This document shows, piece by piece, positions 22,906 through 34,400 of a stretch of DNA of 64,000 bases. Position 1 is the first letter of the stretch; every line of letters begins with the position of its first letter. The stretch lies in the NCBI GenBank assembly GCA_951804985.1, contig OX638133.1, positions 1,446,501 through 1,510,500 on the forward strand, in the 5' to 3' direction. The position numbers and the translations under genes are program-made. Origin of the DNA: Dryomyza anilis. Its lineage: Eukaryota > Arthropoda > Insecta > Diptera > Dryomyzidae. The notes below the pieces were generated by a model that was not told the origin of the DNA, did not search any database, and saw only the letters and a program-made list of their open reading frames with translations.

Positions 22906-23870
22906 TGATATTGGACTTTGAGGATCATTTGAGGCCATTGAGGATCATTTAGACATAGTATATGATTGCCTAAAACCATAAACCCAATCATAATATGATA
23001 CACACCAAATAAGACCACCACAACCATGTTTTATCACTGCGTATAAATTATCGAAAACGACAATTTGACCCTATAAACGATATCGTATAAATATCGCTTG
23101 GTTTGCTCTGTAGATAATTTGCTACAAGTCCTTAAAAAAATGTAGCTAGTGCTCCCCTTATTACCCTAAGTAGTTAATGTAAATTTTATTACCTACGCAC
23201 ACGCAAATAAAAATAAAAGTTTATAGATTGTTAAAGTTGAAACAGTTACCACTAAAACTGTTTCAACTTTAACTGCAAAAATATAGATGTTTGCTGCAAA
23301 AAATGTTGTTTATCATAAAAGTAGTTTTTATATTTTAACACCTAACCTTCCTTAATGGTTTTATTTCATTTTATTACTTTTTTCTTTGGTGTATAATTTA
23401 TTCCATTGCTGATCTATGTACATAATGACGAATATTGTGCATATCTTTACTGACTCAGAATAGCGTCGGAACGACTCTTTCTCCAATTTGAATAAAATTC
23501 AAATACATCTATTAATCGTACTCTTCAGAAAGCCTCTTCGCAAATCAATAAAATAATTACAAAAGTACTATGTTGTACATGTTGCTCGTCGTTCCATTTC
23601 ATTCCAAAGCCAGACGCCTCAGGATCGTGACGTAGTTACTACGTAAATGTTTGTATATGTGTAGTCTCAATGAAGACTGTCAACCAGCAACTGATAACAC
23701 TAAAAAACAAAATAAACGACACATGTTATAGTACACAAACAAAAGAACCCGAATCCGCATTGATCGCGCGCCACTCAACCCGCACTGATCGCGAACTGAT
23801 ACTATAAAGAGCTTAAATGGAATTCGAACCATAATGCGGAGTTTCGTATGATCGGTGCGCCCAGCAAGTA
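22906..23870. other. Intergenic DNA upstream of T1
   Basis: AT-rich to 23560, then more balanced toward the T1 promoter, where proximal regulatory sites are likely (23580-23870). A local inverted pair GTTAAAGTTGAAACAGTT / AACTGTTTCAACTTTAAC lies at about 23230-23274. Confidence 0.45.
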
Positions 23871-23874
23871 ACTT

Positions 23875-24031
23875 TCAGTTAACAGCTGAATTTCGTTTGA
23901 AGCGGACGTATTCGTCGTGATCTATGTGTGATCTATGTGATCATCGGAGACTTTGCACTGTGGCAGCTATAAATACAACGCGGCAAATATAAAATTCTAA
24001 CGTAGGCAGGCAGGCAGCATAGATACAAACG
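23875..24031 (+). promoter_or_regulatory. T1 core promoter (Inr + DPE) and likely 5'UTR exon
   Basis: Inr TCAGTT spans 23875-23880 with A+1 at 23877. GGACGT sits at +28 to +33 (23904-23909), which fits the DPE consensus RGWYVT fully. There is no TATA box at -30. The same arrangement lies upstream of T4, in a homologous block (TTTGAAGCGGACGTATTCG in both). A donor candidate ACG|GTAATA at 24031/24032 would end a noncoding first exon, spliced to an acceptor near 25371 just before the T1 ATG. The exon end is inferred. Confidence 0.65.
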
Positions 24032-24360
24032 GTAATAATAAAGTGCTTTAAAAAAATTCTAAAACTCAACTTGAATTACCGGTTTTCAATAAAATCTTTA
24101 TTACTTTGAGTGGTCAATCGGACAAAGTGATAAATTTTAAAACTTCTATCAAGCACGTTATTGCTCAAATTTGATTTTGAAATACATGTGTCGTGTGCGC
24201 GATGTTTGTGAAAGTTGAAATACCTATAAATAGCTATACATTAGAACATCTATAACATACTCATCGTCATATAAAAATATTTAATTTGAATATATATTTA
24301 CTACGAGGAAATGTGTCAGACAGTTAATGAAGTGCTTGGAATATCATTCCGTTCGAAATG

Positions 24361-24495
24361 ATTGGTATACCAATCGATTATGATCACTAACAATTAAGAA
24401 TTGATCACTTGGCGCACGCCAACCAATTTATGTTGATTGATTTTTAATTGATGATTTATATGGTCTAAAATTAATTGTTATGCAATGTCAAAAAA
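24361..24495 (+). promoter_or_regulatory. Noncoding block shared by the 5' introns of T1 and T4
   Basis: TACCAAT, TATGATCA, AATTTATGTT and TAATTGTTATGCAATGTCA-like words occur in the same order and spacing as in 51337-51440 upstream of T4, though surrounding intron DNA has diverged. This is either residual duplication or a constrained enhancer. Confidence 0.45.
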
Positions 24496-24544
24496 AATTG
24501 AACCTATCTGCATTTTTCATTTTACGATAATCAAGCACAGAAAA

Positions 24545-25055
24545 AACATGATTACCATAATAATATCATATAATAATCATATTTTGACGGCATCATTTAA
24601 TAATTGGAATTATTATTGTTGTAATCATGTGTTTCTAAGTGACTCTATTGTAGAAATTATTGAATGATTGCTGCAATCATGTTTTTCACAAGCGCCATTA
24701 AAAAGTTTAAAGCAACCATGTATTGTTCGCATCCAACATGATTGCCACAATAATAAATATTCTGGTAATCATTCATGTTTAAACAATAATAAGTTATTTA
24801 ACATGATTACTGAAATCATAGCATGATTATAGTAAAACATAACTATTATTCTGGCAATCGTCCGTAGTTGAATTACATTTTTCCACAATCATTAGCATTC
24901 TAATCATAAAATTTAATCATAATATGATTATAAAAATAGTTTATTGAATGACACAATCATTTAAAACTGATCGAAACAATCAAGTATGGTCTAAACAATC
25001 ATACATTTACTGCTACAATCATAGTTTATTTGCTAGAATTTTGGCTCAATCATAT
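24545..25055 (+). repeat. Cluster of ATGATT/AATCAT words upstream of T1
   Basis: More than 20 occurrences of AATCAT or ATGATT (often ATGATTRC or CAATCAT) lie within about 510 bp of the T1 5' intron, at loose 20-40 bp spacing without a fixed unit. It looks like a degenerate repeat, or a homotypic cluster of homeodomain-type sites such as TGATTRAT. Confidence 0.5.
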
Positions 25056-25378
25056 TTTTTTCTGCATGGCCGGAAGGAAGTTAGAAATAAATTAGTATAC
25101 AACTATACAGTTAAATAATATATTATTAGAAAAGCCTACAATAGAATAATAAACCTTTTATCGAACTTTACTAAAAGGGAATTTTTAATCTAACAAAATA
25201 ATAATCTTTGCAAGTACAGCAAGACACATTTTAATATTAATAAAAAAAACTTTTTTATCAAATATATTTTATTTTTAAGTACTCACGCTACGTTATCATA
25301 TTTATTTTATTAAGTGGTTCGCGAACTCATTTAAAATTATTATGTACATTTTTAGCATAAGCCACATATAGCTATATT

Positions 25379-27102
25379 ATGACGGAAACACTAGCGGGTG
25401 ACCATGAGGAGCTACATACTCTGCGAAATGGCAAGAAGGCGAAAATTGTATCCGGCCTCAATAGTCCCCTGAAATTCAAACCACTGGGCGAACAGTCATG
25501 TGCGGTACGTCGTCAGGAATTTATGGTGATATTAGGCAACCTTGGGGTTTTGGCCGCGGGCATGGCTCTGGGCTTGCCCACGGTAACAATGACGCCCCTC
25601 ACAGATCCCAATGGATCAACACATTTTACAGAATCACAAGCATCATGGTTTGGTAAGTCTTTAGTCTTTTTATTAGCATTATATAAATAAAAATTTAACT
25701 ACTTTTAGCTTCCATCAACACACTTTCCTGTCCTCTGGGTGGCCTATTATCTGGAATATTGCTGGACAAGTTCGGACGCAAAGTCGCGTTGTATATGGTT
25801 AATATATCGGCGCTGATCTCGTGGGCCCTCATTGCTCTGGCAATTCAAGATGATCCCGATACGGTCTACATTCAACTATTAGTGTCTCGGTTTCTTATTG
25901 GTAAGATTCAACAAATCTTGAGAAGGTATATTTTATTTTTATATATATTCTGTGTTCACAGGTATTACGACCGGCCTTACTAGCGCGCCAGTTGGTGTCT
26001 ACTCGGCGGAGATCAGTTTGCCCAAGATTCGCGGTCGCCTTATTCTAGGCACCTCGATATCTGTGGCGGCCGGCATTACACTGATCTACATTTTGGGCTA
26101 CTTTATACGCACCGACTGGCATCTTATTGCCACGATTTGTTGCTGTTACCAATTGATTGCTCTATTTTGTGTGATACCGCTGCCAGAGTCCCCCAGTTGG
26201 CTGGTGTCAAAAGGACGTCTCATTGAGGCTAAAAAATCCCTTAACTACTTTCGTGGCCAGGAGAAGACTTGTAAGTGACCTGTTAACTATCACCTGTTGA
26301 GCACTCTCTCTTCATTCCCTCTTTTGCAGCTGTAATCACGCACCCCGAAGTGGCAGCAGAATTTCAAGTATTGCAAAAATCCGTACAGCTGGGCATCGGC
26401 GAGAAAAAGCCTTCCTTTTTCAAGCTACTGCATTTACCGGAGGTCTACAAACCGCTGCTCATACTAATGGGACTCTTCACGTTCCAGCAGATGACCGGTA
26501 TCTTTGTCGTGATTGCTTACGCGGTGCAGATATTTATTGGCGCTGGCGTCAAACTGGACCCATTCCTGTGCGCCGTTATGGTGGGTTTTGCACGACTTGT
26601 GACCACATGTCCGATGGGCATCATTCTCGAGAAGTGGGGTCGACGACGAGCAGGCATGATAAGCGCATTCGGCATGTTCGTGTGTATGTTCCTGCTGGCG
26701 GGACATAGCTGGTGGCCGTGGCTGCATAATATTCCCTATGTACCTGTCGTCGCCATCGTCGCATTTATACTGCTCAGCACGCTCGGTCTGTATACGTTGC
26801 CGTTTTTCATGATCTCGGAGTTGTTTCCGCAGAAAGTGCGTGGACCTGCCTCGGGTCTGACCGTGGCAGTTGGCATGTTTATGGCATTCGTGGCCATCAA
26901 AACCTACCCGCTTATGCGGGACACAATTGGCAACGAATACTGCTACGTCTTCTACGGCGTGATGTCGTTCATCGCCATGATTTTCGTGTACCTGGTACTG
27001 CCCGAAACCAGAGGGCGCACCTTGGCCGAGATCGAAGAACAGTTTCGACGGGGCAAACCCAGGCCAGTCGAAGTGGAATTGCAGGAAATTTTTCTTAAAT
27101 AG
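25379..27102 (+). CDS. T1: Tret1-like facilitated sugar (trehalose) transporter
   Basis: An SLC2-type major facilitator, probably moving trehalose or glucose across the plasma membrane; substrate not provable here. Exons 25379-25652, 25709-25900, 25962-26270 and 26330-27102 join in frame to 515 residues, the usual family length, with introns of 56, 61 and 59 bp. Landmarks: cytosolic tail 1-48; first helix from about 49; DKFGRK 111-116 (loop 2-3); YSAEISLPKIRGRL 169-182; PESPSWL 230-236 after helix 6; QQMTG 311-315 in helix 7; EKWGRRR 359-365 (loop 8-9); PETRGRT 483-489 after helix 12; tail ELQEIFLK. Twelve helices are expected. The start is the first ATG after a stop-rich, acceptor-containing leader. 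It pairs structurally with T4. From memory, a Drosophila sugar transporter (CG8249) lies next to tun, which would fit as orthologue. Confidence 0.92.
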
Positions 27103-27264
27103 AACATGTTGGGCAATTCTGAAATTGCAGAGCAGGTGAAAATACTCAATAGATACCACATTTTTGCCAGACTTTCGAGTAATTTTTATAGCATGCTACA
27201 TTCATTCCAGTGCTAAATTCATAAGGCTGTGATAAGATAATATTTTCTAAGATGTGTATTTTTT

Positions 27265-27274
27265 AATAAATAAA
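27265..27274 (+). terminator. T1 poly(A) signal
   Basis: Two overlapping AATAAA hexamers lie about 165 bp after the T1 stop codon. The homologous position after T4 has lost them. Confidence 0.8.
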
Positions 27275-27854
27275 GTAAAGACTTCAAATTGTTATTATTG
27301 CTGTTTGCCCATACTTAATTTAACGATACCCTGCTAAAACTACAAAACTATAATTGCTTCGATATGAAGATTTCTAATCTACGTTTGTGCGTTATATGAT
27401 TCTTTCCATTGAAGTCAAAAGGTGACGAAAACATTTATACTCTGTAATGAGTAGTGATTTGTCTTTATTAAAATGCTATCGTCATCAATTTATAGAATCA
27501 CGACATTGCTTCGTTTACTGTAAGCAATTGATGGGCGACACATTATTTAGTATACATTATTCATGAAGTATTAGTCAGTTCGACAAGAACAAAATATGTA
27601 TTTATATCATTTTATCCATACCAGCTTTAACCGGATAAAACCGATATATACTGTATTAAACCGGTTGATAAATATAATACTTGAAATATTTTGTTTTATA
27701 AAATGTAGCTTCTTGAGTGAATTTTATATAAAAAATAAATTAATTAGATTCAAACGTACACTCAGAAAAACTCTTAAACTCTTTTAAGTTAAAATTCAAA
27801 TTGGTCAATAGGACAGTTATTGATTTAATAGTATATAAACCATTATTTCTACAC

Positions 27855-28175
27855 TACACTATAAGTGAAAGGGTATATTTACTTTGGTCATGCGTTTGTA
27901 ACACTCAAAAGAAGGCGTAACAGTATATATATATATATTCTTTATCAGCGTGATCTCCTGAGTCGATTTAGTTCTCAGCATGTCCGTCTGCGTCTCAGTC
28001 TTTCTGTATAAATCACGATTAAAGGAAAATTAAAAGAGCTAGATCAATCAAATTCCGTGTTTAGATTACCTATACACCTACGCTATTTGGTATTGAAAAT
28101 TGTCATGATCGGTCGTTGTGATCTGTGACCTATGCTGATATTTCATGCAATGTATTTTGTTTTCACCACACCTAC
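27855..28175 (-). mobile_element. DINE-1-like fragment
   Basis: It begins with an AGTGAAAGGGTATAT end, then a TTTGTAACACTC-AGAAGG word, a (TA)n run, a degenerate core with AGCGTGATCTCCTGAGTCGA, a short (GTCY)-like stretch, and CATGATCGGTCG. The far half of the element is missing. Confidence 0.6.
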
Positions 28176-29057
28176 AAAAAATTACTTTATAAATAATAGT
28201 TTTTTACTATTAAAAATATTCAATAGTACAAATTATTATTTTATTCGGAAAATACCATGACATTGCCATTGAGTTTATATGAAAATATTTATTTTTTGTA
28301 TACTATTTAATCAATAATTTATTCTATTGACAAATTTAATGGGATTTGAGGTAATTTTTTTCTGGGTGCATTAAAATCAGAACCTAAACAACCTAAATAT
28401 ATTTCTAAAACATATCAATACTTGCAAGTTTTCAATTTTGACCATTTTTGAAAAGGATATTTACTTTTGGTAGTTTTTTAAAACTACCAAGAATGATGAG
28501 TTCCCTTCAAAAATTTCAAAATGGACATATAAAAAATAATTATCAAATTTTACAATCTTAAATTGGAAAAATAATAAACCTTCTAATCCATTTTCAGTGT
28601 AATTGAGGAAATCCCAATTGAAATTAAGATTTTCCATTTAAAAGTAAGGAAATTTTAAATGAATATACTAAAGAAAATTGAGTAGATTCATTTTATATTG
28701 GGGTAAACGAAAATAAAATTAAAATTGTTCATTAGAAATTTCCACTTAACAGCATCAATTTTATTTGGAATGTTCTCCAAAGAAAATCCTAATTTTTTTT
28801 CGAATCTTTTCAATTCGAAAATCTTTATTTTATATTGAATTTTTTCAATTTCAATAATCATAATGGAAAATATCAATTTGTATTGGATTATTGTGAACTG
28901 AATTTTATTTTTAATTTTTCTGCATTTAAAAAATGGAAAAAATCTAAATTTCTTTTGGAATTTTGAGAATTTCGATTGCGAAAGCTCAATTTAATTTTCA
29001 ATTTTCTCAATTAGATTTGAAAATCGCACAATTTCAATTGGAAAAGATGAAGAAAAA

Positions 29058-29350
29058 CTGTAAGACCGGAATGAATACATATTTCGTCGTTGTAAAAACA
29101 AAAGTCACCAAATACATTTTTATGAAAAACTTAAATTTCGAGTTTGTTGATTAATATTATAAAAAGTAATTGATGCATTTTTACAGTTGATATATCAATT
29201 GAAAGATTTACATGTTCTTATCATGTGGTAAAAAAATTGAGATCATCGATTCAAAATTGAAAGTTACATAAAGATTTTTGTAAATGAATATTTGGCATTG
29301 TGAATATGTATTTTCGTTCTACAATGACGATATTATTTTTGTGTTGTAAC
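29058..29350. mobile_element. MITE-like element, family M, copy 1
   Basis: A segment around 29250-29320 with AAAGATTTTTGTAAATGAAT and TTGGCATTG is found inverted at 32030-32090. Flanking ACGACG/CGTCGT and GACGATAT words are mirrored at both ends of each copy, suggesting terminal inverted repeats. Confidence 0.45.
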
Positions 29351-30435
29351 TACTTTGAGAATATAATTCATTTTTTAAGAGTGCAACCAAAAGTTGAATT
29401 CCTCGGACAGTGAAATATATCTTTTAATTGCTATAATCTGATCTTTATATGTCTTAAAAAATACCAAACGCATTACCAATTTTTAAACAAACTGAATTAT
29501 TAATTAAAACTCAGAGCTCTGTTATTAAAAACACTTACGGACTGAGTAACAAGTCTTGTCGGCAAACAGTAATAAATGGAATCTTTTCTTATCAGAAGCG
29601 CCTGTATGGCTAGGATCGGCTGGCAAAGTAATTAATGTTAATTCTTGCGATCTTCATTGTGACATATGTATATTTATCAACAAATGGATTAAAAATAACT
29701 CATGTAAATATTTTGTTGTGTACTTTTCTTAATGCCAATCGGCGCTTTGCATTCACATTAGACCCATTGGCCCACTTCGGCAGACAAGTGACGTATGCCA
29801 AGAAGTTGTTATCGTGCTGCCGGTCATTGTCATGGCTGCTGTTTCATTAACAACGGCACCTCGAGAAAGGGTTCACGATAAGAAGTGCCAGCGAGTAATA
29901 CAACTAAGTGCTAGGTTAAATTAATTAAAGTGATTTTTAATTACAGAAACGCATCTTTTCGGAATTGTTTTATATTTGTATATTTTGCGTTGCAAATATT
30001 GTTAAGTAAAGTAAAGACTAATACTGCTTATCTTGATGGATTGATTAACACTGATTAACAGTGCTTTTTTTCCAGTAGTTTCAAATGCAGATAGTACGTT
30101 GCTATGTACACCCATTAAAACGTATAACGTAACACATGGCACCAGGAATATTTGTAACCATAGAAATACCAGTGAATTCGTTGATAACAGCATCGCCTTA
30201 TTATAAATAAACTGTATTGTTTTATAATATCTATTTCGTAAAGAAGTTACTGGAATGTATATTTTAATGCATTTAAAGCACAAAAAAAGCGTAAATATAT
30301 ACACAACAGGAGAAAAATGATATATGAAGTAAATTTGCACTCAGAGAAAAGATTTTTAAATTTGTATTGGAATAATAAATAAATTTAACTTTTCTGATTC
30401 ACGCTCACCACTCATTCTCAGTACCGTAAGCTATA

Positions 30436-31145
30436 ATTATACCCTACACTAAGAGTGAAAGGGTATATTCAGTTTGGTACGCCGTTTGTAACACCCAGAA
30501 GGAAGCATCTCCGGTATGGAAAAGTTTATATATTCTTGATCAGCATGACCTCCTGAGTCGATTTAGCGATGTCCGTCTGTCTGTCCGTCTGTCTGTTTGT
30601 TGAAATCCCTACTACTTTTAAAATTGAAGAGCTAGATAAATGAATTATAACTTAGATTACTAATATACCTACGCTGTATGTGCGAAAATCGATGTATGTG
30701 CGAAAAGCGAGATCGGTCCATTGTGCCCTATGATCCGACCACTTATGTTCAAATACCTCATATAAAATGTACATATAAAGATCAGTTTTTATGTATACGT
30801 GCTTAGATAAACTTTTTTGGTCAAATATATATTGACATCATGCTCAAATACATGATAATAATGTTTTCCGGCGAAAAGACTTGTGGTTCACAAAAAATCG
30901 AAATTCGGTACACCTACCCATTTGTAAATATGGGTATCAAATGAATGGAAATTCTTCAGCGATTGAATGTTTGTAGTTATTTTCAGGATTCGTATACCCT
31001 GGTGACCTATATATCATTTTGAATGGTAACATATGTGTAGGGTATTTATAGTCGGCTTAGACCGACTATAATTTTGATAATCCTAACTATCATAATTACA
31101 CCTACTTTAAAATTTCCCATGTGATCTAACCTTCCCAACTGGTTT
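30436..31145 (-). mobile_element. DINE-1/mini-me-like element, copy 2 (full length)
   Basis: It is the reverse orientation of 22027-22738 with only light divergence. It starts ATACCCTACACTAAGAGTG, carries TATATATTCTTGATCAGCA, then the core and GTCCGTCTGTCTG, and ends CCTTCCCAACTGGTTT. Confidence 0.75.
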
Positions 31146-31187
31146 ACTTTGAACTGTATCTCAGGAAATAGTGGTCGGAAAGGAAAT

Positions 31188-31282
31188 AGTGGCCCTTTAT
31201 CAGTTACCAACATTTCATTGAATTCGCAGAAGGTGAGTTGTAACGCCTGGTTACAAGTCACCTTTGGCGTGGAACGGCTCAA
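31188..31282 (+). repeat. Solo end fragment of the 37.6-kb foldback family
   Basis: ATTTCATTGAA-TCG-AGAAGGTGAG followed by a GTGTGGAA/GCGTGGAA-like end parallels 38650-38708, the right end of the foldback element. Only one arm end is present here. Confidence 0.5.
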
Positions 31283-31959
31283 ATACGATTTGAATTTTAT
31301 ATTTCAACATTTTGATATTTTGTCATTTTAATTTTCGACATATCCTATAAAATGTTTGTGTATTTAAATATATAGTTTCATTTTCCAGCTTTAAAATATT
31401 TTTCGACATTTTCCAGCTTTAAAATATTGTTTCGGCGTTATAAGCCTTTTCAAATTTCGACATTTTTAGGTTTCGACACTTTTTTTTTTCACTAAAAATA
31501 TGAAATTTTGGACAATAACCTTAATTTAATTTTATAAAAATTCAATCTTAAATTGTTTTATTTAAGCATTTATAAAAGAAACCCTATAGATGGTTTTATG
31601 ATAATTGCTAATTGCTGATAAAACAAATCATAAACTTAAAGGTATTTACAATAACAGTGTGAAGGTAAGAGGAACTTAGACGAAGAAAGTTGATTTCACA
31701 TATAGGAAGTAAAACAACAATATATCATAATTTTAAAAATACATTTAATCTGAAAACTATAAAACTTTTATACATGATTAAATCTTGTATGTGTACATAA
31801 AAATGAACATATGTTTTCCAAAATTTTTGTTGACATTCGTAACCTTGTCTGATATAAAAGAAATTATACTAAGAAAACATTTAAAGACAAAAATGTAATA
31901 TTTCAGAATCAATAAACTCAAAAATCATAATATGAATTTGTACTATCAAAGATAAAAAC

Positions 31960-32275
31960 AATTTCCATACATCGTCCTTGTAGAATTAAAAGTCACCAAC
32001 TTTCCATTTTCCATTTTCAAAATGCCAATTATTCATTTACAAAAATCTTTATATATCTGTCAATTTCTGATCGATGAGCTCAATAGTTGTACCCAATGAT
32101 AAGAAAATGTGAAGAAATTATACCAATTAGTATTTCAATCAATTAGTATTTCAACCTTAAAAATATATCAATTACTTTTTTTTAATAATTACGAACAATG
32201 TTGAAATTTAAGGTATTCAAAAAAATGTATTTGATTTTTACAACGACGATATTTTCAAGATAAATATAATCGAAA
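31960..32275. mobile_element. MITE-like element, family M, copy 2
   Basis: It is inverted relative to 29058-29350: ATTCATTTACAAAAATCTTT at 32032 is the complement of the 29270 region, and TTTTTACAACGACGATAT at 32234 and TTGTAGAATTAAAAGTCACC at 31979 mirror each other. Confidence 0.45.
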
Positions 32276-33489
32276 AAGTGTTATTCTTGACAGAGAATTA
32301 TGTGTCAACGTACAGTGGTCCTGAACACTCTAAAAGTGACACAAATAATTATTTCCGGAACCACAGAACCCATATTTAAAATTAGAAAAAGTATTTCATG
32401 GAGAAATCTTCAGAGAAATTGGTTGCTGAAAGTTTTTCAAGTAAAACCTTTAAAAATGTAAAAACCCATAAAAATCCATTTTTTTTTTGTTGAAAACCTT
32501 ACATTTTCTTTTTACACATTAACCAACGCTGTGCATCCCCGATTCATTCAAAACACAGTGTTGATCGTAGATAAGGATTATAGGCTAAAGGGAGAATGGA
32601 TATGGAGTATTGTAGATCGAGGAACGAATTATTTCTGTAAAGCGTGTTTATGTTAAAAGTCGAGATGGACATGGTTCGATGCCCCAGTAGTACGAGAAAC
32701 AAACGATACGCTGAAACCGGTCCCTGTATTTCCTTAATAATACCTATAAAACCGACTTACACAACCTACGGTTCTTAGGTGATTTCTTTATAAATTGTAA
32801 GTTGTATAAAAAGAAGTAAATGCATTCTGTTAACAAATAGAGCAATTGTATTTGGTAGTGAAACAAATGAAATTTGGTAGAATTTTATCCGATGCACCGA
32901 CGGGACATTATCGGGGTTTCATCGGGTATGTACCCGATAAGGCAACTGCTTGACAAGGACTTCGAGCTCCTTGTTTGTTACCTCGTTTGGGCCTGAGCAG
33001 AGCCCAATTAGCTGAAATGATCTGTTCATGACCAATATTTTTATTTGTTTTAAATAAGTATTTTTTGTGGTTGCAAAATTCACAAATTTAAACAGTTCTT
33101 TTTTTATTTATATTTTTTCCAAGTGTAGTGTGGAGGTTGCTCTTCTGCTGCTTAGTCTGCTCATCGAAGAAGCTGATAATGAAAATAAATAGAAAACTGA
33201 TTGAAACCAAGAAATGCAAAATAAACAGCCAGCCACTGGCGCTTTTCCAACAATTCTCGCTGAGCTCCGTCGGCTTCTCGATGCACTTACTCACTCGGCG
33301 CTGCTGCCAACTGCCAACAACGAAGAGCAGAGGAGAGCAGCGCAAAGCAGTGCCGTTCAAGTTCAAGTTCACCAGTAGCGATAGCGTTTCCAAAGGTTAT
33401 GTGGCACGCGACGCCGCCGTTGCCCACTTCGCGTCTCCCAATCAAACATGCGCTGATTGTGCTTAAATTCTGTTGTTTGCACAGCAATA

Positions 33490-34400
33490 ATTGATGTAGT
33501 GCAGCTACCTCGGTCGGTTGGTCGGTAGGTCGGTTAGTTCGTTGCTCTGTCTCTCAGTATTTTGTTCTGGTCAGAATGGATCGCAGCGGCTCTTTGAGCC
33601 CTCACGGCTGCCCGACGTGCTCAGTTAGCCGCGAATGGTCAACGCAGACAGTCGCTCGTGTCTCATCTCCTGTCCAGTTCAGTTTGTGATTGTGGCCTAC
33701 TTGCCAGTGAATCTGCCAATCAGTCGTACGTTGTGTCGACGACGACAACGCCGCTGTCGTCCTGTACAGGATTGTGCAGCAGGAACCACAATCGAAAGAA
33801 AGGTTGACATAGTTTTTGCGCTGTCGAACTTCTTGACTTATTTTAGCAGTGTCAATGTCAGTGAAAAACTTTGGTTGGCAAAACAAATCGGCGTTGTCTA
33901 CGTCGCCAATCGCGTGTTGAACTGCACAACGGAATTTACCTTGTTTATCGCACTCAACAAATCGATATCTAATCAATATCGAAATTAGCCGGAAACATTC
34001 CGTAGTGCCTGCCTGCCATGGGGGTAGTCTTCGTCAATTTGGCGCCACCATTTCAATCGTTGCCAGAAGTCCAGATGTTTTGTGATCATCCCAACCCAAC
34101 GAACGGCTCGTGTACAGAGAAATTTGTCGATTATCGGTCTTAATTAGTTTCAGCAGAAACACACGCAGCAGATTAAGTTACTGGCAATAATTTCATAAGT
34201 GCCATGCCATATGAGTTACTTCCGGGTACTGTGGGTGCATTTGTGGTGCGTTGCTTGCTGGGATGTGTCTAGGAAAAGACTTGGAAATTTAGTGCATAGA
34301 GTGGCTCAAGTGAAACAAGGCGGTGCAGTGTGAAGTGCGTTGTCACAAGTTAAACAATCTACAGGTCTTCGAATGGATATTGTGACCTGGAAAAGTGAAT
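33490..34400 (+). promoter_or_regulatory. Inr + DPE promoter and 5'UTR-like block, possibly distal T2 promoter
   Basis: TCAGTT at 33621-33626 (A+1 33623) is followed by AGTCGC at exactly +28 to +33 (33650-33655); AGTCG is a full match to the DPE core RGWYV. The surrounding 33.1-34.4 kb stands out as GC-rich. The downstream part (34200-34420) is rich in GTGAA/AAAGTG words, like fly 5' leaders. GGTCGGTT repeats lie at 33510-33540. The nearest same-strand coding start is T2, 6.8 kb away, with an acceptor-like CTATAAATAG at 40378-40387 before its ATG. The link to T2 is inference. Confidence 0.45.

Larger units (their letters stand above)
27275..30435. other. AT-rich intergenic DNA after T1
   Basis: No gene is seen. 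28380-29050 is very AT-rich with recurring CAATTTC/GAAATTG words. 29570-29900 is more GC-balanced and might be regulatory. The repeats inside are listed separately. Confidence 0.45.
31146..33489. other. Intergenic DNA upstream of the predicted T2 promoter
   Basis: No gene is seen. A short direct repeat (TTTTCCAGCTTTAAAATATT twice) lies at 31381-31429. 33130-33480 is GC-richer with a plus-strand open frame that I regard as chance. Confidence 0.45.

Noticed and set aside
26464..27159. 231-residue minus-strand open frame
   Set aside because: It is the antisense shadow of T1 exon 4; the same happens opposite T2, T3 and T4 because of codon bias in transmembrane exons.
33128..33988. Plus- and minus-strand open frames of 100-124 residues
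   Set aside because: Both strands are open in a GC-rich block, none shows a domain, and the predicted Inr/DPE lies inside; a 5' leader is the better reading.
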